Shown here: positions 1 through 12,038 of the stretch, in pieces
Layout: the number at the start of each line of letters is the position of its first letter
How positions within the stretch are numbered: position 1 is the first letter of the stretch
NCBI GenBank assembly: GCA_026120035.1
Contig: JALRME010000025.1
Span: 124,001-188,000 of the forward strand
Length of the DNA: 64,000 nucleotides
DNA from: Coleophoma eucalyptorum
Taxonomy: Eukaryota; Ascomycota; Leotiomycetes; Helotiales; Dermateaceae
Direction of reading: 5' to 3'
Program-made: the position numbers and the translations under genes
Notes under the pieces: model-generated
Seen by the model: the letters and a program-made list of their open reading frames with translations, nothing else
Databases searched by the model: none
What the model was told of the DNA's origin: nothing

Positions 1-3000
1 CTAGAAATGTGGGCTCTGTTTGATCGCGGAGAAGATGAAAGTTATGTGTAGAGTCAACCCAAGATTATTTGTATTGCATGGCATATACTGAACAAGTGGG
101 AAGAATGCTCAGTCGTTTGCAAACAATGGAAGCAGAAGATGGTAAAGGTTGGGGAAGAGAGGAATGCCACATTCGTGAGGGCAACAGCCCGTTAGCCGCC
201 TTATAACGCACCAGTTGGAATAAGCGACCAAGAAATCGTAGATACTTGTAGTGAATGACCTTCAAGCGAATCTGAGTTCGAATTTCAAGCTTTGACGTGA
301 ACCCGGTCTATGACAGTAGGAAGAAGATTGCCATTCCACTCCAAAAATTAAAAGAGGCTCTTTGTTCAAAGTGTATGTGAGAATTTGTGGGCTTTTCACC
401 TTCATCCATCGCCTGGGTCTACGCTTGTTCCAACCAAATATTCAACGCCTCACTCTTTGTCCAACATGGGTTCAGCTGAAGCACAATTACAAATGAGATT
501 TAATAGATAAATAATGATCAAGGATGTTGTGCACTGGAATACGTCTACTGCTATCCGTTTGTGAACTTTTATCAGAACAGGATGCTTGCTGCTATCTCAA
601 CTATATCTAAACTTCAACATCACCGGGATTTCTGGGTTGAATTGCGCCCATGACCAGAGGAGATTTTACCATGATGGGACTTGACTAGCTGAAGTAGAGG
701 CCTAGAAAACTGATTTTGATAAATGCTTCTACCATATAGGTAAACAAAGGAGGTCACTACTTTGGATATGTATAGCCTGTGGGCATAGCCAGATTGTGAT
801 GAATATTGTCTCTCTCCACGGATTCTTAGGGACTGATCTAAAATTCAAAATTGGGAGATCGCTCGGGATCTACAGGTCTCAGAACTACAATCCTTGTGCT
901 GAACTGAAGCAACCGGATACCTCATGTAACGGCATAGCGTATTGAGTAGAGTTCGGTAATCCTGCATATTACAGCTTCATGCTTTAATGGGGACTGGGTG
1001 CCCTCACGAAATATAGTTTTTTTAGAAGTTCACCACTGAGGAATTACATGAATTAGCAACTCCATAGGTAGAACTTCAAGACAATACAGTTTATTGAACT
1101 CAAGACGTCAAGAGAACAAGCCCCCACGAATCCAATGTGATAATGAAGTGCAAGAGACCTGTCTGCACAGTAGCATTAACATAAATATCTCAGGCGCTGG
1201 CTCATAAACGTGCTGGCAACACTTCTTTAGGTATAGCCGGGAATGCAGAGTTGATCAACAGGGCGTCGCTTGACTTGACGCGAAGGCATGTGTGCAATTC
1301 TGCAACAAGCAAACGCAGGATCCGCTAACAAACTTCAAACTTCAAACAACAAGCAATCAGAAAGTAACCAATTAAAAGCAGGTGCAGACATAAAGGTGCT
1401 GAGAAGCAGTGTAATGTAGAACAAGATTAATCGTATACCACTTTTTAAAAACGCCACGCGACGTACAAAATCATTGAGACAAAGAGAATTGCCTCATCAC
1501 CGATAGACAGGTCCAAACTAGCGTCAAAATATAGACGGGAGCAGCCTTGGGTGTATATCCATGATCAGAAAATAACAATATGCAGAAACAATACGAATCT
1601 CTAGACCTTTAGTCTTCTCTTTAACCAGCTTCTCGCTCATAGAAACGAACTGGTTAGTCTGCCCAGTGAGATATATATGAGGTAGCATGCGTACTTCTTT
1701 GTCCCTCTACCATAACTAAGATATATATCCCCTTTAGATGTTGAGAGATACGGCATCTTCAGCGGAAGGAATGATAACGATAGCACTGTGAACCATGCTG
1801 TTCAGCAACGATTGGCAACTGGGATCATGGTGGTTATTAATGTTGTGCAATAATAAACAGTTTCTCCTGACAAATGGGGTTGATAAAGGTGGTAGGCACG
1901 TAGAAACTTTCAAGGCCGGCACAGTGATGTAAGATGGTAGATGGTTTCCCACTGCTCGTATCTATCGCTCTGTGAGCTAGTGGATGACCTGACGTTCATC
2001 GGAGAAACGTGTGGCTTTGTAGCGTCCACGGAGGCTGCCACCAAACGTCAGGAAGCCTTTTGAAATCGACTCTCTGATGGTCCAAATTCCTCCTCCACGA
2101 CAAATACCCCAAACTATACCCTGGTTCACATGTCTTGTTGAAAAAGAATGTGGAACAAATGAACCCAACCTGAGGCAGATGCACCAATCGACTTGAGATT
2201 CCGGGTTGTGGCATTATGTATTAAAATGGTCATATGCAGTAAATAAATGAACTTCTTTGTGGTAGGACAAGTCGGATAGATCAGTCCCTGGTTCAAGAAG
2301 GACATAGTCAGCCTGGTTCGGGTAAGAAGACAACTTCGACCGCTAAGTAGATGCGCCTCCCAAGCTCTATACATCGGCACTACCTCTATTACCGTCGTGG
2401 AAGTTGTTACTCTCAAGAACGGCGCTGACTCGTTGGATTTAACATGCTTCTGTGTTTGCCGCTACGTCCCCATGGCCACTCTCCTCTCCTGACCCATCAG
2501 TCTTCGCAGCCACCCACGGCAACTTCGGTGGTACACTTGTACTCAGTCCAGCTGGCATGATTCATTCCTATGTCAACTCCCGTCAGAGCAGGAGCAGTGC
2601 CTTGGACTCATAGCCACAGGACCACGGTTAAGCCTCCCGGAGCCGGCCCTACCGCTTGGCGACGTCCATAATTTTGGAAATCATTCTTTTTACGCACCAC
2701 AACATAATTTCTCAGAGCTTGCATTCAGTCACGAAGTTGCACAAGGGTTGGTCAAAGAAGGTATTGAAAAGCAGCGATTGACATTTCTCTATGAAATTAT
2801 CTAAGAACGATCGCTTGAAAACTGGAATAAGGTAGACAGACAGATGTGCAAGCAAATTCAAGCACGTTTACTTAAAATAACCATGACGCGATTTATGTGT
2901 GAGGCAGGGAGGAGACGAGGATCCATGAATGCTATTTACGAGAGAAGGAACTTGAGACTCGCTCCTATGTGCAATCAGCTTCTTCAAAAGAATGAGAACC

Positions 3001-3278
3001 AGAACGTTTTTGGTTCAAAGTCGAAGCCCCTGTGGAATTAAAATCAGCTGGATTCTTAAGGCGAGGCTGAACGAAACCAGATTCGAAGGACCAGATGCTG
3101 AAAAGCAATTAAGCTCGTAGTTGGCGCGGTTCGTACTCGACGGAAAGACCGAGAGGTCTCGATAAGGTGACTGTGACGAACGATCTACCTCGTATGAGTA
3201 ATTTGAGTTGAACCTGATGAGACTGATACCCACCAGAAACAACCCTAAAGTGCATATGAGGAGGCCATGATTAGCGTC
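1..3278. other. Gene-free stretch, no supported coding region
   Basis: All open frames here are short, overlap one another on both strands and match no family I recognise. One fragment near 1977-2214 on the minus strand reads as glycine- and arginine-rich protein-like sequence, but it has no convincing start, splice partners or upstream exons. No terminal repeats, transposase motifs or RNA genes are visible. The sequence is moderately AT-rich and could be ordinary intergenic DNA or an old decayed element. Confidence 0.5.
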
Positions 3279-5178
3279 TTAGATAGCCTTCGTGCGTGAG
3301 AACAAACTGCTGTAGACTGCATCCACAACAGGCGTAGCGCTGATCATTCGTCCGCCGAAATATCGGCCATTAAGACCTTTGATAGCGTTCTCGCCTCCTT
3401 GTACTCGATCGAACTTGAGGTATATATCGCCTTGCGAGTTGGGATCTAAAGCAATGTGAACAACGTGGCCGTATTTCTCTTCTGCTTCTGCTCGAACGTC
3501 ATCTTCTAGTTCTTTTTCCCAGTTGTCACCTTCTTCTCTGTTTCGTTGTTAGCAAAATTCAGTCGCGGAAAGGAGGGCCACTTACTCGGCAGGATCAAAC
3601 ATGTTCTTGAGTACAACACATCTGCTCGCCATGTTGACGTTAACTGGCAAAGGCTTACTCTCGGTCTTTGGCTTGACCATTTCTCGTTTTTCGCTTCGGC
3701 CGTTGGTTGCAGGAGCATCATCGGTTCTGGCAAGCTTCCTCATCAATGCATCTCGACTATAATTGTTGAAGTTTACGCCAGCAACATCAGTGTCATCCAA
3801 AGCACTGGCACCTCCTGCACCTTTGTCATTTTCACGCCCACCAGCGCGGTCAAATGCACCACCACCACCATTGCTTGCTTGAGGACCACGTCCACCAGCT
3901 CCGGAAAATGCAGAACCCTGGAATTGTTGTTGGTGGCTTTGACCTTGGAATCTCTGCAACAGACTGGCGGTAGACTCAGGAGTAAACTTATCGTTGCCAA
4001 GACCAACACGAATTGGGCGACCTGCTAAGTCAAACCCGTTCATCTTCTCTAATGCTTCACGAGCTTGATTAGGGTCTCGAAATCTGTAAGGTGTTAGTGT
4101 TTCAACAGTCGAATCGTTTAAACAAGACTTACTGGACAAATCCATAACCTCGGCTTCGACCTTGCTCTTCCTTCTGTAGTTGTACGAATTCCAGTTCACC
4201 GAAAGGTTCAAAAACATTCTGTAAGTCGCTTTCAGTGATGCTGAAATGTATATTACCCACGTATAATCGATGGAAGGGAATCTGGTTTGGGTTGCTACCG
4301 CTGGACTCTGTGTTGCGGACTTGACGGTTCTTCTCTGCTTCAGTGAGTTGGGCGATGATGGGGATGCCTAGGAGTTTCTGTCCAGTGAGTTGAATAGCAG
4401 CAGGAACCGATTCTTCGTTCTTAAACTCAACGTAACCCACACTACAAAATTAGCATGCGGGATTGAAAGAGATGAGATAGACGTACCCTTTAGATCTTCC
4501 ACTAACCCTGTCCTTCACAATTTGTGCCTCCTTGACTGGACCGACTTTTTCGAAAAATGCTATAAGCTCTTTAGTCCTCAAACGAGCGGCGAGTTGTTGC
4601 ACAAAGACGGTGCGGCGATCACGCTCATCCTCTGTCAGAGGTGGTGTACCTTCCTTCTTGGGGCTTGGGCTTCGTCGGCGACCTTCATTTCGGCGGCGAT
4701 CATCTCTGCGATCTGGTGTATCGCGATCACGGCGATCGCGAGGACGGTAATATCTGTTTTGGCTTCTTGACCGTGAGCGAGGGCGACCACCCCCGCGGTA
4801 GTAGTCGCCATCTCTCCCACGCCCATCTTCGGGGCTGTCTCTATGGCGACGTGAGTGTCGACGGCTATCATCTCTACTTCTGCTTCTGCGCCTACTCTTG
4901 GTGCTTCCGTGAGCGCTTCCATGATCACTTTTGGGCGTTCCGGCTACGTCGTCATCACCTGGTGTACCTCGACCAGTTTTATCTCTGCTTCGGTCTCTGC
5001 GCTTACGATCTCTGTCGCGATCTCTGCTGCCATCGCGATTACGATCACGATCACGGCGATCGTTGCGTTCACTTTTATGACGGTCGTCGCCATCTTTGGA
5101 CTTTACAGACCCATTCTGATCGACTGGCACCGCATTTGCAGTCGAATCCAAGAGGGCTTCTACATCCAGGGCGGACAT
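3279..5178 (-). CDS. RNA splicing factor, RBM39/CC1-like (S. pombe Rsd1 type)
   Basis: This is a nuclear pre-mRNA splicing factor of the CC1-like family, which connects U2AF-type recognition to the spliceosome. Four exons are joined by introns at 4442-4486, 4084-4132 and 3538-3585, giving 585 residues. The first ~150 residues form an Arg/Ser/Asp/Lys-rich RS-like region. RRM1 follows (around residues 187-260, with an RTVFVQQL strand and an SKGVGYVEF strand across the first intron). RRM2 has HRLYVGNI and [10 protein letters not shown]. After a Gly/Gln/Ala-rich linker, a third RRM-like C-terminal domain ([21 protein letters not shown]) resembles the U2AF-homology motif of this family. The start is the ATG opening [10 protein letters not shown]. 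The family assignment rests on domain order and motifs; the exact orthologue name was not checked. Confidence 0.93.
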
Positions 5179-5355
5179 GATGGCAGATTCCTATGAAGTA
5201 ACTTGCTCTCTGGGGGTAGATATGTAGTAAAACGAGAGCAACGTGGTGTAGCAGGCGATAGTGTGAGTAAGCTTGCGTAAGGTGGTCGGTTGGACGAGGG
5301 CCTTGAAAATACTGCTTGACAACGCTAAAGGCGAATCCCTGCTGAAATAGAGTAT

Positions 5356-5361
5356 CACGTG
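5356..5361. promoter_or_regulatory. CACGTG E-box upstream of the splicing factor gene
   Basis: A TATCACGTG sequence lies about 180 bp upstream of the ATG of the RBM39-like gene. CACGTG is the core bound by fungal bHLH factors such as Cbf1/CPF1. The same core occurs upstream of SPT20, EMI1/YME2 and TAF4/YSH1 in this window. Function is inferred from the motif alone. The rest of the 5179-5652 interval holds no gene. Confidence 0.35.
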
Positions 5362-5652
5362 TGCGGGAGGAAATAAGGTGGACCGAGGTCAGTGTTTGTA
5401 GGGAAGGATTGAGTATTCTGTCCTTTAAAGCTATGTACGATCTCAACAGAAGTGAATTTCATTAATATTAAAACACGCTACAGGTGCCTTGAGAAACCTG
5501 CTCAAGATCCTCAACCAACACAAAGGCCTGAAAGCCACCACAACGCCCCTACAATGCTTGCCCAACTCTACGTCGTCTTATCATTGCTAGGTCTATGTCA
5601 ATATAAATACTCAATGTTCATACAGAACTATTGTTTTCCATAGACATGGCCA

Positions 5653-6863
5653 TTAAGCCATCTTGACTCTTTCCGACTGAAGCGGAGTGCCGAAGACTCT
5701 ATCCCAGAATCTGTTTGTCACTCCGAAACCATTCTGGTAGTCCATGAAGTGGTGCTCAAGATGGTGCTTCTTCAATCCCTGCCAGAGTGATGGCAGCTTT
5801 CGGTGATGAAGGAAGTAATGGGTGAGATCGTAGCAGATATAGCCAAAAATGCCACCACAGAAGACTGCGGTAGCAATGTGCCAGTTCCAATAGAAGATAA
5901 TATGTGCAAGCTTCCAGAACGGAGTGGCAAGAATAAGGAATAGCGTGGGAGGCATGACAAGTCTCAGTTTGTCCATGGGCAAGTAGTGATGAATGCCATG
6001 AAGAAGGAAATGCAACGTGAGAGCGGCACGGTTATCAGGAAGCCATCTATGGGTTTGTTAGCAATGCAGGTTAGAATATTGACCTTGACTACTTACTTGT
6101 CTAGGTGGAACAAGAATCTGTGTAGAATATACTCAAAGAATGTCCAGAGAAACAATCCAAAGACCCAATAACTCGCTTCCTGGCGAAGCGATGTGCATCC
6201 TTCACGGGCAATATAGGTGCCGTAAAGGACTGGAGGAAGCCAAACAGTTGGTACTACGTACCATGCAGTCTTGCTTAGTGGCTCCAAGAAGTTCCCAAAC
6301 AATGGTGCAGATGCTCCACCTTTGTAATGGCGAGGTCGGTGGACTTGTTCTAGGTAGAAATCCTTGCTAAATCCGCCATACCAGATCTGCATCAACAAAG
6401 GTTTGTTCAAGTCAAGAAACTTGTGAGTCTTATAGTCGGTTTCCAAGTCGGTCTCTTTGGAAAGGTCCTCCGCAGACGACATTCCAGTAGCTAGAAAAAT
6501 AGGCTTTCCGGCTTCATTCGTCCCAACAGCACCTCCATTGGCAGTTGTAACTGGCACAACATTCCCAGGACGGCTGCTCTCAGTGGCAGCATCAATGACC
6601 TTGTTTGTAGCGACGAATCCGATCAAAGAGTCCTCGAGAATTTCGTACGCAGCCTCGGAATGGACATGCGAGACTTCATCCTTCAGAATTTCTGTGATAT
6701 CCTTCCCGCCCCAATCCACGATCAGATCTCCGCCTCCAGGATGGCTGTCGAGGAAATCGGTAATGTCGTAGACATTGGTTCCAACAGTAACATAGCAGCT
6801 TTTCGCCGTGTTGTGAGAGGCTACTTCAGCTTGCACCAGAGTGGGTAGAGTACGAGCCGGCAT
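5653..6863 (-). CDS. scs7: Sphingolipid fatty acid 2-hydroxylase (Scs7/FAH family)
   Basis: This ER membrane enzyme would hydroxylate the alpha carbon of the very-long-chain fatty acid in ceramide. Two exons (6863-6097 and 6046-5653, intron 6047-6096) encode 386 residues. The N-terminal cytochrome b5 domain shows the haem motif HPGGGD (His41) and a second haem ligand, His68, in HSEAA. The C-terminal half is a membrane di-iron hydroxylase with the expected histidine clusters: HRFLFH, HGIHH, HYFLHH and HHLEHH. Splicing across the intron restores the family sequence FLFHLDKWLPDNR. An ATG-less open frame continues upstream of 6863, but MPARTLP is the natural start and the b5 domain follows it at once. 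Its 5' end faces the HET-C gene, so the two are divergently transcribed. Confidence 0.95.
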
Positions 6864-7510
6864 TATACCAGATTTCCTGTGCGCAGTTGCAATTTTCTGA
6901 ATGCTACCAGAATTTGGCTGGCGGTCAGAATTCGATGTTGACGTGTAGGAGATGTTGGTTTCGCGTGAAAATAGTTGGGTGTCTGAGGGTATGCCAAAGG
7001 AATGAATGTGCCAACAATGTGAAAGGGGGGAGGCAACGGCGTAGATATTTAAACAAGGAGTAACGGGTACTTCTGCCTTGCTAAAGTAGATGAGGTGACG
7101 ATGAGCGTGATTTTTCGCATGAATCTCTCCTGATCGGCCAAACTTCTTAGTGGCGATATCCCGGGTCCGAGCCTGCCGTAGGAAATTGGATTCGACCTTA
7201 CTGGGCATTCTGGGCCATGGCAATGCTTAGGTAATCAGGCAATTTGCAGCCTGGATCTACAGGCGTAAAGTGGCTGCTGCGTAAGGCTGATAGGCTCAGC
7301 ACCTCTGGTGTGGCTCAGCTTGCCAACTTTCTTACTTGCGGCCCTGACCCCATATGGAACATGTAATATATCTCCCCATTGTTCACTCTGCGTCCTCCAC
7401 GACGGTGCTCGCAATTTGATACCATCTGTATCATTTCCGATCCCCATAAAAAGATTATCGAGTCCTCACCCGCACCCAGGCTTGAAGCTTGTGGCTAAGA
7501 TCAATCAATT
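6864..7510. promoter_or_regulatory. Divergent promoter region, fatty acid hydroxylase / het-c
   Basis: About 650 bp separate the start codons of the fatty acid hydroxylase (minus) and the HET-C gene (plus). Open frames here are read-through from the hydroxylase or small random ones. No specific operator was recognised. Confidence 0.5.
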
Positions 7511-10021
7511 ATGGCAGTCATGAACCCCACATTTGGGTCGCTCCTTTTGATCACATGTGTCATTCTCATTCTCCTTCCAGCTCCAGCAGCTGCATTTGGA
7601 GCTGGTAACATCCCTAGTATATCTCAGGTCGAAGGCCAGAATTTCCGTCATGGAGGTAGGCTACTTCGAATTTCAAAATCTTTGGCTGAACTGACAGGGT
7701 TCAGACATTGAGGATATGCTCAAGACGATCGCTTTCATCAAGGGCCACAAATGGACTAGCATGATGGTCAAGAGAGTGTACTTTGGCAATTGGCTTCGTG
7801 ATTACTCTCAAGCAGTTGATGTTGGGAGTTTGAAGGGTGTTTCAGCCCCAACTATTCGCATTCTGGTAATGTCACAGTGACATGCATAACCTTGATCCTA
7901 GCTAATGGCCGTCAGGTCTGGGTTCTTAGCTTCCTATCATTTGGATATGCGACGGCAGAATTTGAAGTAACAGAGGAACGACTGGGTGTTTATAGACCAG
8001 AGGAGCATATAGACAATCCCAAAGGCTATGCAGATGGCCTAGATGCAAGAAGCTATGATCCACGTCTCAGAGGTCCGATTCAGCAAGTCGAGCTTGATGT
8101 CGATCCTCAGACTGGAATGAAAAATTACATCGCCAATGAGAGTGGTGGATGGGCGACAAGTACTGGCTATGTCAAGTTCAGCTTCTCACGAAGTATCCAC
8201 TTTGGTCGCGTCTATACCAACGGAACCGGAGGCACCAGTGGTAAAGAAGCTGATCTGTGCGAAGCTCTTCGATGCCTTGGCCAAGGATTGCACTGCTTGG
8301 AGGTAGGCTGTCACTCGTTGTCATCACGTAGTGCTTTCTAACTTTATAGGACTTTGGAGCGCACACAAACTACTGTGAACTGGCTCTGCGAGAATTGGGA
8401 TTCCATGGAGTCTTTCCACATACAGGATCGCAGACCGAGATGAATATTCATGGGAAACGAATCTACCCGCTCGTAACTGGTACCTTCGGCGCAGTGGATT
8501 TCCTGCACTCTGTGCTGGGAGAAGCAACCGATCATTTCACTCAGACTGAAGTGGAAGAGATGGACCTTGCTCTTAAAGGCGCTGAACAAACCCAATCTGG
8601 AGGTGGTCAGCGTGGATTTGGTAGCTCATTAGACTTCGCCAGCCTCATCTCACAGGTACCTGGGATGGGTGGTGGCCTTGCGGCTACGGCCAGAGATCTA
8701 CAAGCAAACTCGGCCGCCCAAGAACAAGCAAACCAGTATCAGATGTCCAGGGGTCCTAATGATTTCGCTGGACCTCCACAAAGTAACAGCATTCCCGGAA
8801 TGAGTCCTGATTTTGACCCCATCAAGACAGCAAAGCAGATCTATCCAATTTTGGAGTTCAGAGACAAAGTTGTAAAAGCTATCAGCGCCACGATCGCCAA
8901 AATCCCTGGACTTGAAGCATTGGTTGAGAAAATTAGCGAGACTTTGACCATCTTTATCATGTCACTTCTTGCTCCTTTCGTAAGACCTATCATTAACGCA
9001 GTCTCAGACTCATTGAAGAAGGGATCCAGTGGAGTCGTTGAAGCAAGTGCCAACTCGCAATTCGAGCCATGGAACGATCCTCACTGTACGAACCCAACAC
9101 ATTCTATGCTTTCCAAGGATCATTTCTCCAACAAACTAAACGGATGTGCCGGACGTGTGGCCTCTACCATCCTTCAGTATGCTGCGCCGTAAGTTGATCT
9201 CGTGCACAGTGTTGCTCCTATGCTAATAAAGCAACAGACGAGTCATCTATGCTTGGGAAAACCCCGGCGTCTCTGTGGATGAAGTTTTGAACGACATCAT
9301 AAGAGTATTCCACCACCCGGCTCTGCGCAACGAAGGTCTTCAACTCCACCGTGATATGTTCAATACCGTTCGCAAATGGGTCGACGAGCAGCCAGATCGC
9401 CACAGCCTCGACAACGTTCTGAGTTCCGAGTCGGTAAAGGCAGGTCACAATCATAAAGGCGGCTCCAACAGTCGCGATATACATGACCATAGTGCTCTAG
9501 GGGGGCACGGCAAGACATCTGGCTCGATCTGGTCCGAGATCCAAAGTCGTGATTTGGGATCCATGGAAGGCAACGACGGCAATCCAGTATCATCTTACTT
9601 GAACCCATCTCCTCAATCCAACTCACCTAATCCACACCAAGCCCCAGAGTATGGCTACCAAGGCGCAAATCAAGGACGTCCTCATTCTCAAGGCGGCTAC
9701 CTCAGCCCTGGCCCACAAGGAGGAAACTACCAAGCCCCTCTCCCGGCACAAAGCTACCAACAAGAGCCATACGGTGGCGGGTACCAACAACCATACGGCC
9801 CACCCCAAGGATACGGACAAGAGCCATACGGAGGTGGTTACCAACAACCATATGGTCAAGGGCCTCCTCCTGGGTTCGGTCAAGGGCCTCCTCCTGGGTT
9901 CGGTCAAGGGCCGCCTCCAGGGTATGGCCAAGGCCCACCACCTGGGTATGGTCAAGGTCCGCCTCATGGGTACGGTCAAGGTCCGCCCCCAGGACAATGG
10001 GGCTATGGTGGTTACCAATAG
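7511..10021 (+). CDS. het-c: HET-C family heterokaryon incompatibility protein (Neurospora het-c type)
   Basis: Members of this family are secretory or cell-periphery proteins. In Neurospora, allelic differences at het-c trigger non-self recognition and cell death after hyphal fusion. Five exons (introns 7656-7704, 7866-7915, 8303-8349 and 9189-9237) encode 771 residues. A hydrophobic signal peptide (residues ~10-28, ending PAPAAA) leads into the conserved FGAGNIPS start of the mature protein. Conserved segments include KGHKWTSMMVKRVYFGNWLRDYSQAVD and a region with DARSYDPRLRGP and SFSRSIHFGR. The C-terminal ~130 residues are Gly/Pro/Gln/Tyr-rich and repetitive. This family is unrelated to the Podospora glycolipid-transfer protein that is also called HET-C. 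Whether this copy takes part in incompatibility cannot be told from the sequence. Confidence 0.95.
9761..9997 (+). repeat. In-frame tandem repeats in the het-c C-terminus
   Basis: Two kinds of repeat lie side by side. First, two copies of a 57-bp block starting at 9761 and 9818 encode QEPYGGGYQQPYG plus a spacer. Then six 24-bp units from 9854 to 9997 encode GQGPPPGF/Y variants. The first two 24-bp units (9854-9901) are identical in DNA, which suggests recent duplication. All lengths are multiples of three, so unit gain or loss would keep the frame. Confidence 0.9.
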
Positions 10022-10831
10022 CGGGATTGCCTGGTTTTTGAGAGACAGTTTCTCACGTCTGGTGTCCTCTGAAAGTTTCAAGGATAGGTGGTGGGAGGGA
10101 TGCGTTGGTTCAGGATAGTTAGATACGTGGATGATAGGGAGGGGGGGAGGGAACACAGGGACGGGATGGGCATTAACAACGGTTAATGATAAAGAATAAC
10201 AAGACTGCACAGTGCAGTATATCTTTCTATAGAAGAAAATCAACCAAGTATGATTTCATTAATACCATCAATTTTCAGGTGAGGTGGGGTATCCCCTTCA
10301 ATACTTATTACTGTTCCTAGCCATTTATTCCTCAGGCGGAAAAAATCCTGGAGGATTTCTCACGGCCAAAATCAGTAATTGTATAACCATGGCTGCCCAT
10401 CTTCATCCTTACTTGTCGAGCAATACTTAAGAGCGACTAGGATAAGCACGCTCCCCTTATAGTTTTCCCCAAGCCATCCTTCTGGCAATGAAGCAGCTGA
10501 GGCCCAAAGGCTAAGGAGAAATGTTCGTATTTGGTTTCCACGGGTAAACCAATATGCTAAGCTGCATTACATAGAAGCAAGTCCTGCTAAAATCCAAGAG
10601 AATGTAAAAACATATTTTATTAAAGGAACTCTATTGAGGAATAATATCTACGATCTCTTGAGAACTTTTCTTAGTGAACACACCAGTAAGAAAAATTGAG
10701 GTTGCCCGTCAACATCTAAGTCTGTCCCAAGTCTGAATCCATGACCTATTCTCCCAAACGCCAAAGCAATGTCAAATCAGAAATCCAGCGCTCTATTAAT
10801 GGTACAAGGAAAGGAAAAAACTTATGTACTT
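10022..10831. other. Convergent intergenic region, het-c / VWA gene
   Basis: This is the 3' flank of two convergent genes. Nothing coding was recognised. Open frames at its left edge are shadows of the het-c repeat region. Confidence 0.5.
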
Positions 10832-12038
10832 CTAAGAGGAAGATTGAGCTTGTGATCTGGAAATTTCGCCACTGGCTCGCTTGCGGTCAAGTCTCCTGAC
10901 GACAGCTCCAAGCACAGCCTTCAAGATGCCTTCACCAGTGAGGCCAACGCCACCTTCAGAAGCAGCAGCGCCACCAGTCCAGGTAACAGTATCGACCATA
11001 TCCCTTACACCGCCTTCGACAAGCTCAGACAGGCCGTCATCGAGTTCTTCCAAGGCCTCTTTAGCGCCTTCCTCGTTACCGACCTGGAAGAACTGCACGC
11101 CAACTTGGAAGGGTGGTGCATCGAGCCTGTCGAGCTTTTTGGCTGCGGAGAGGAGTACGGATTCTACATCATCCGATGGTACGCCGTCAGTGAGAACGAT
11201 GAGGTTTAGTGGCTTCATCTCCCGGCCAGCTGCCATCTCGCTTTCGAGCTTGGCGAGGTACGGCTTGAGGATGTGGTGGACGCGGATACCGGTTGGAGTT
11301 CCACCTTGGGGACGAATGCGTCCAAATATTTCTGTGATAGTTGCAGCCCGCTTAATTTTCCGGTAGCCACCAGGCGCGGAGCCTTCAGAGAGTGCTCCAG
11401 CGTCTGTGGACTTGTGGTTCAAAAAGTAACAATCCATTCCGTCGCTATCATGTTGGGTGATGATAGGTGCAATAATAGATAGTGCCTGTGAAACCTCGCG
11501 CCATGAACGGCCAGCCATGGATCCAGAGTCATCGATAAGGAGAGTGGTGTCGAAGGTCTCAAGGAAGGTGTATGGGTTCTCGCCACCGCTACCAGCTGGC
11601 TGGGCGGTATAGTTTGGTGCAGGTACAGGACTTGGGAGCTCAACCGGTGACGGTGATGCTGATGCAGTATACGCTGGAGGTGGCTCATTGGAAGGAACCG
11701 TGAAAGCGTTCATTCCCGGGCGATCTTTGATGGTTAGCATGCTTCTATGTTGCGCAGACAGGGACAGACTTACCAGGTCGTCGGGTTGCTGGAGAGGCAT
11801 TTGATCCGAATGGATTTAGGCTGGGACTTCTTCCTATCACGTTGGATGTTCCAGTCTCCACTCGAAGATACCTTGGAGTTTCTTGCTCTGTTGAACGTGC
11901 AGTTGAGGTGGTTCGCGTAGACGAGTTGCTATTCTTACGACCAAGTTTGCGCAGAGAACCAAATACTGAGCTGCGTCGCGAAGGCATGTCATCTAGATGT
12001 GTGAGTGACCATGCCGATGTTGGGATTGCGTGAGGCAT
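10832..12038 (-). CDS. von Willebrand factor A (VWA) domain protein
   Basis: Two exons (12038-11774 and 11724-10832, intron 11725-11773) encode 385 residues. The N-terminal ~125 residues are Ser/Thr/Pro-rich and low in complexity. The VWA fold follows. It has the metal-dependent MIDAS motif DxSxS in LLIDDSGSMAG, a later conserved GGTPTG, and LIVLTDGVPSDD, which supplies the remaining MIDAS Asp. Proteins like this are common in filamentous ascomycetes and are usually annotated only by the domain. The role, probably metal-dependent protein binding, is unknown. Splicing gives a smooth RRPDRPGMNAF junction. The start could instead be the internal Met of MPSRRSSVF. Confidence 0.88.

Noticed and set aside
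1977..2214. Protein-like minus-strand fragment (GGGIWTIRES..., SLRGRYKATRF)
   Set aside because: Short, no convincing ATG or upstream exon, and no family recognised. Kept only as a remark in the gene-free stretch.
7511..10021. Possibility that het-c and the adjoining sphingolipid hydroxylase form a recognition system
   Set aside because: Glycolipid binding belongs to the unrelated Podospora HET-C protein. This gene is the Neurospora-type family, so the lipid link has no basis beyond adjacency.
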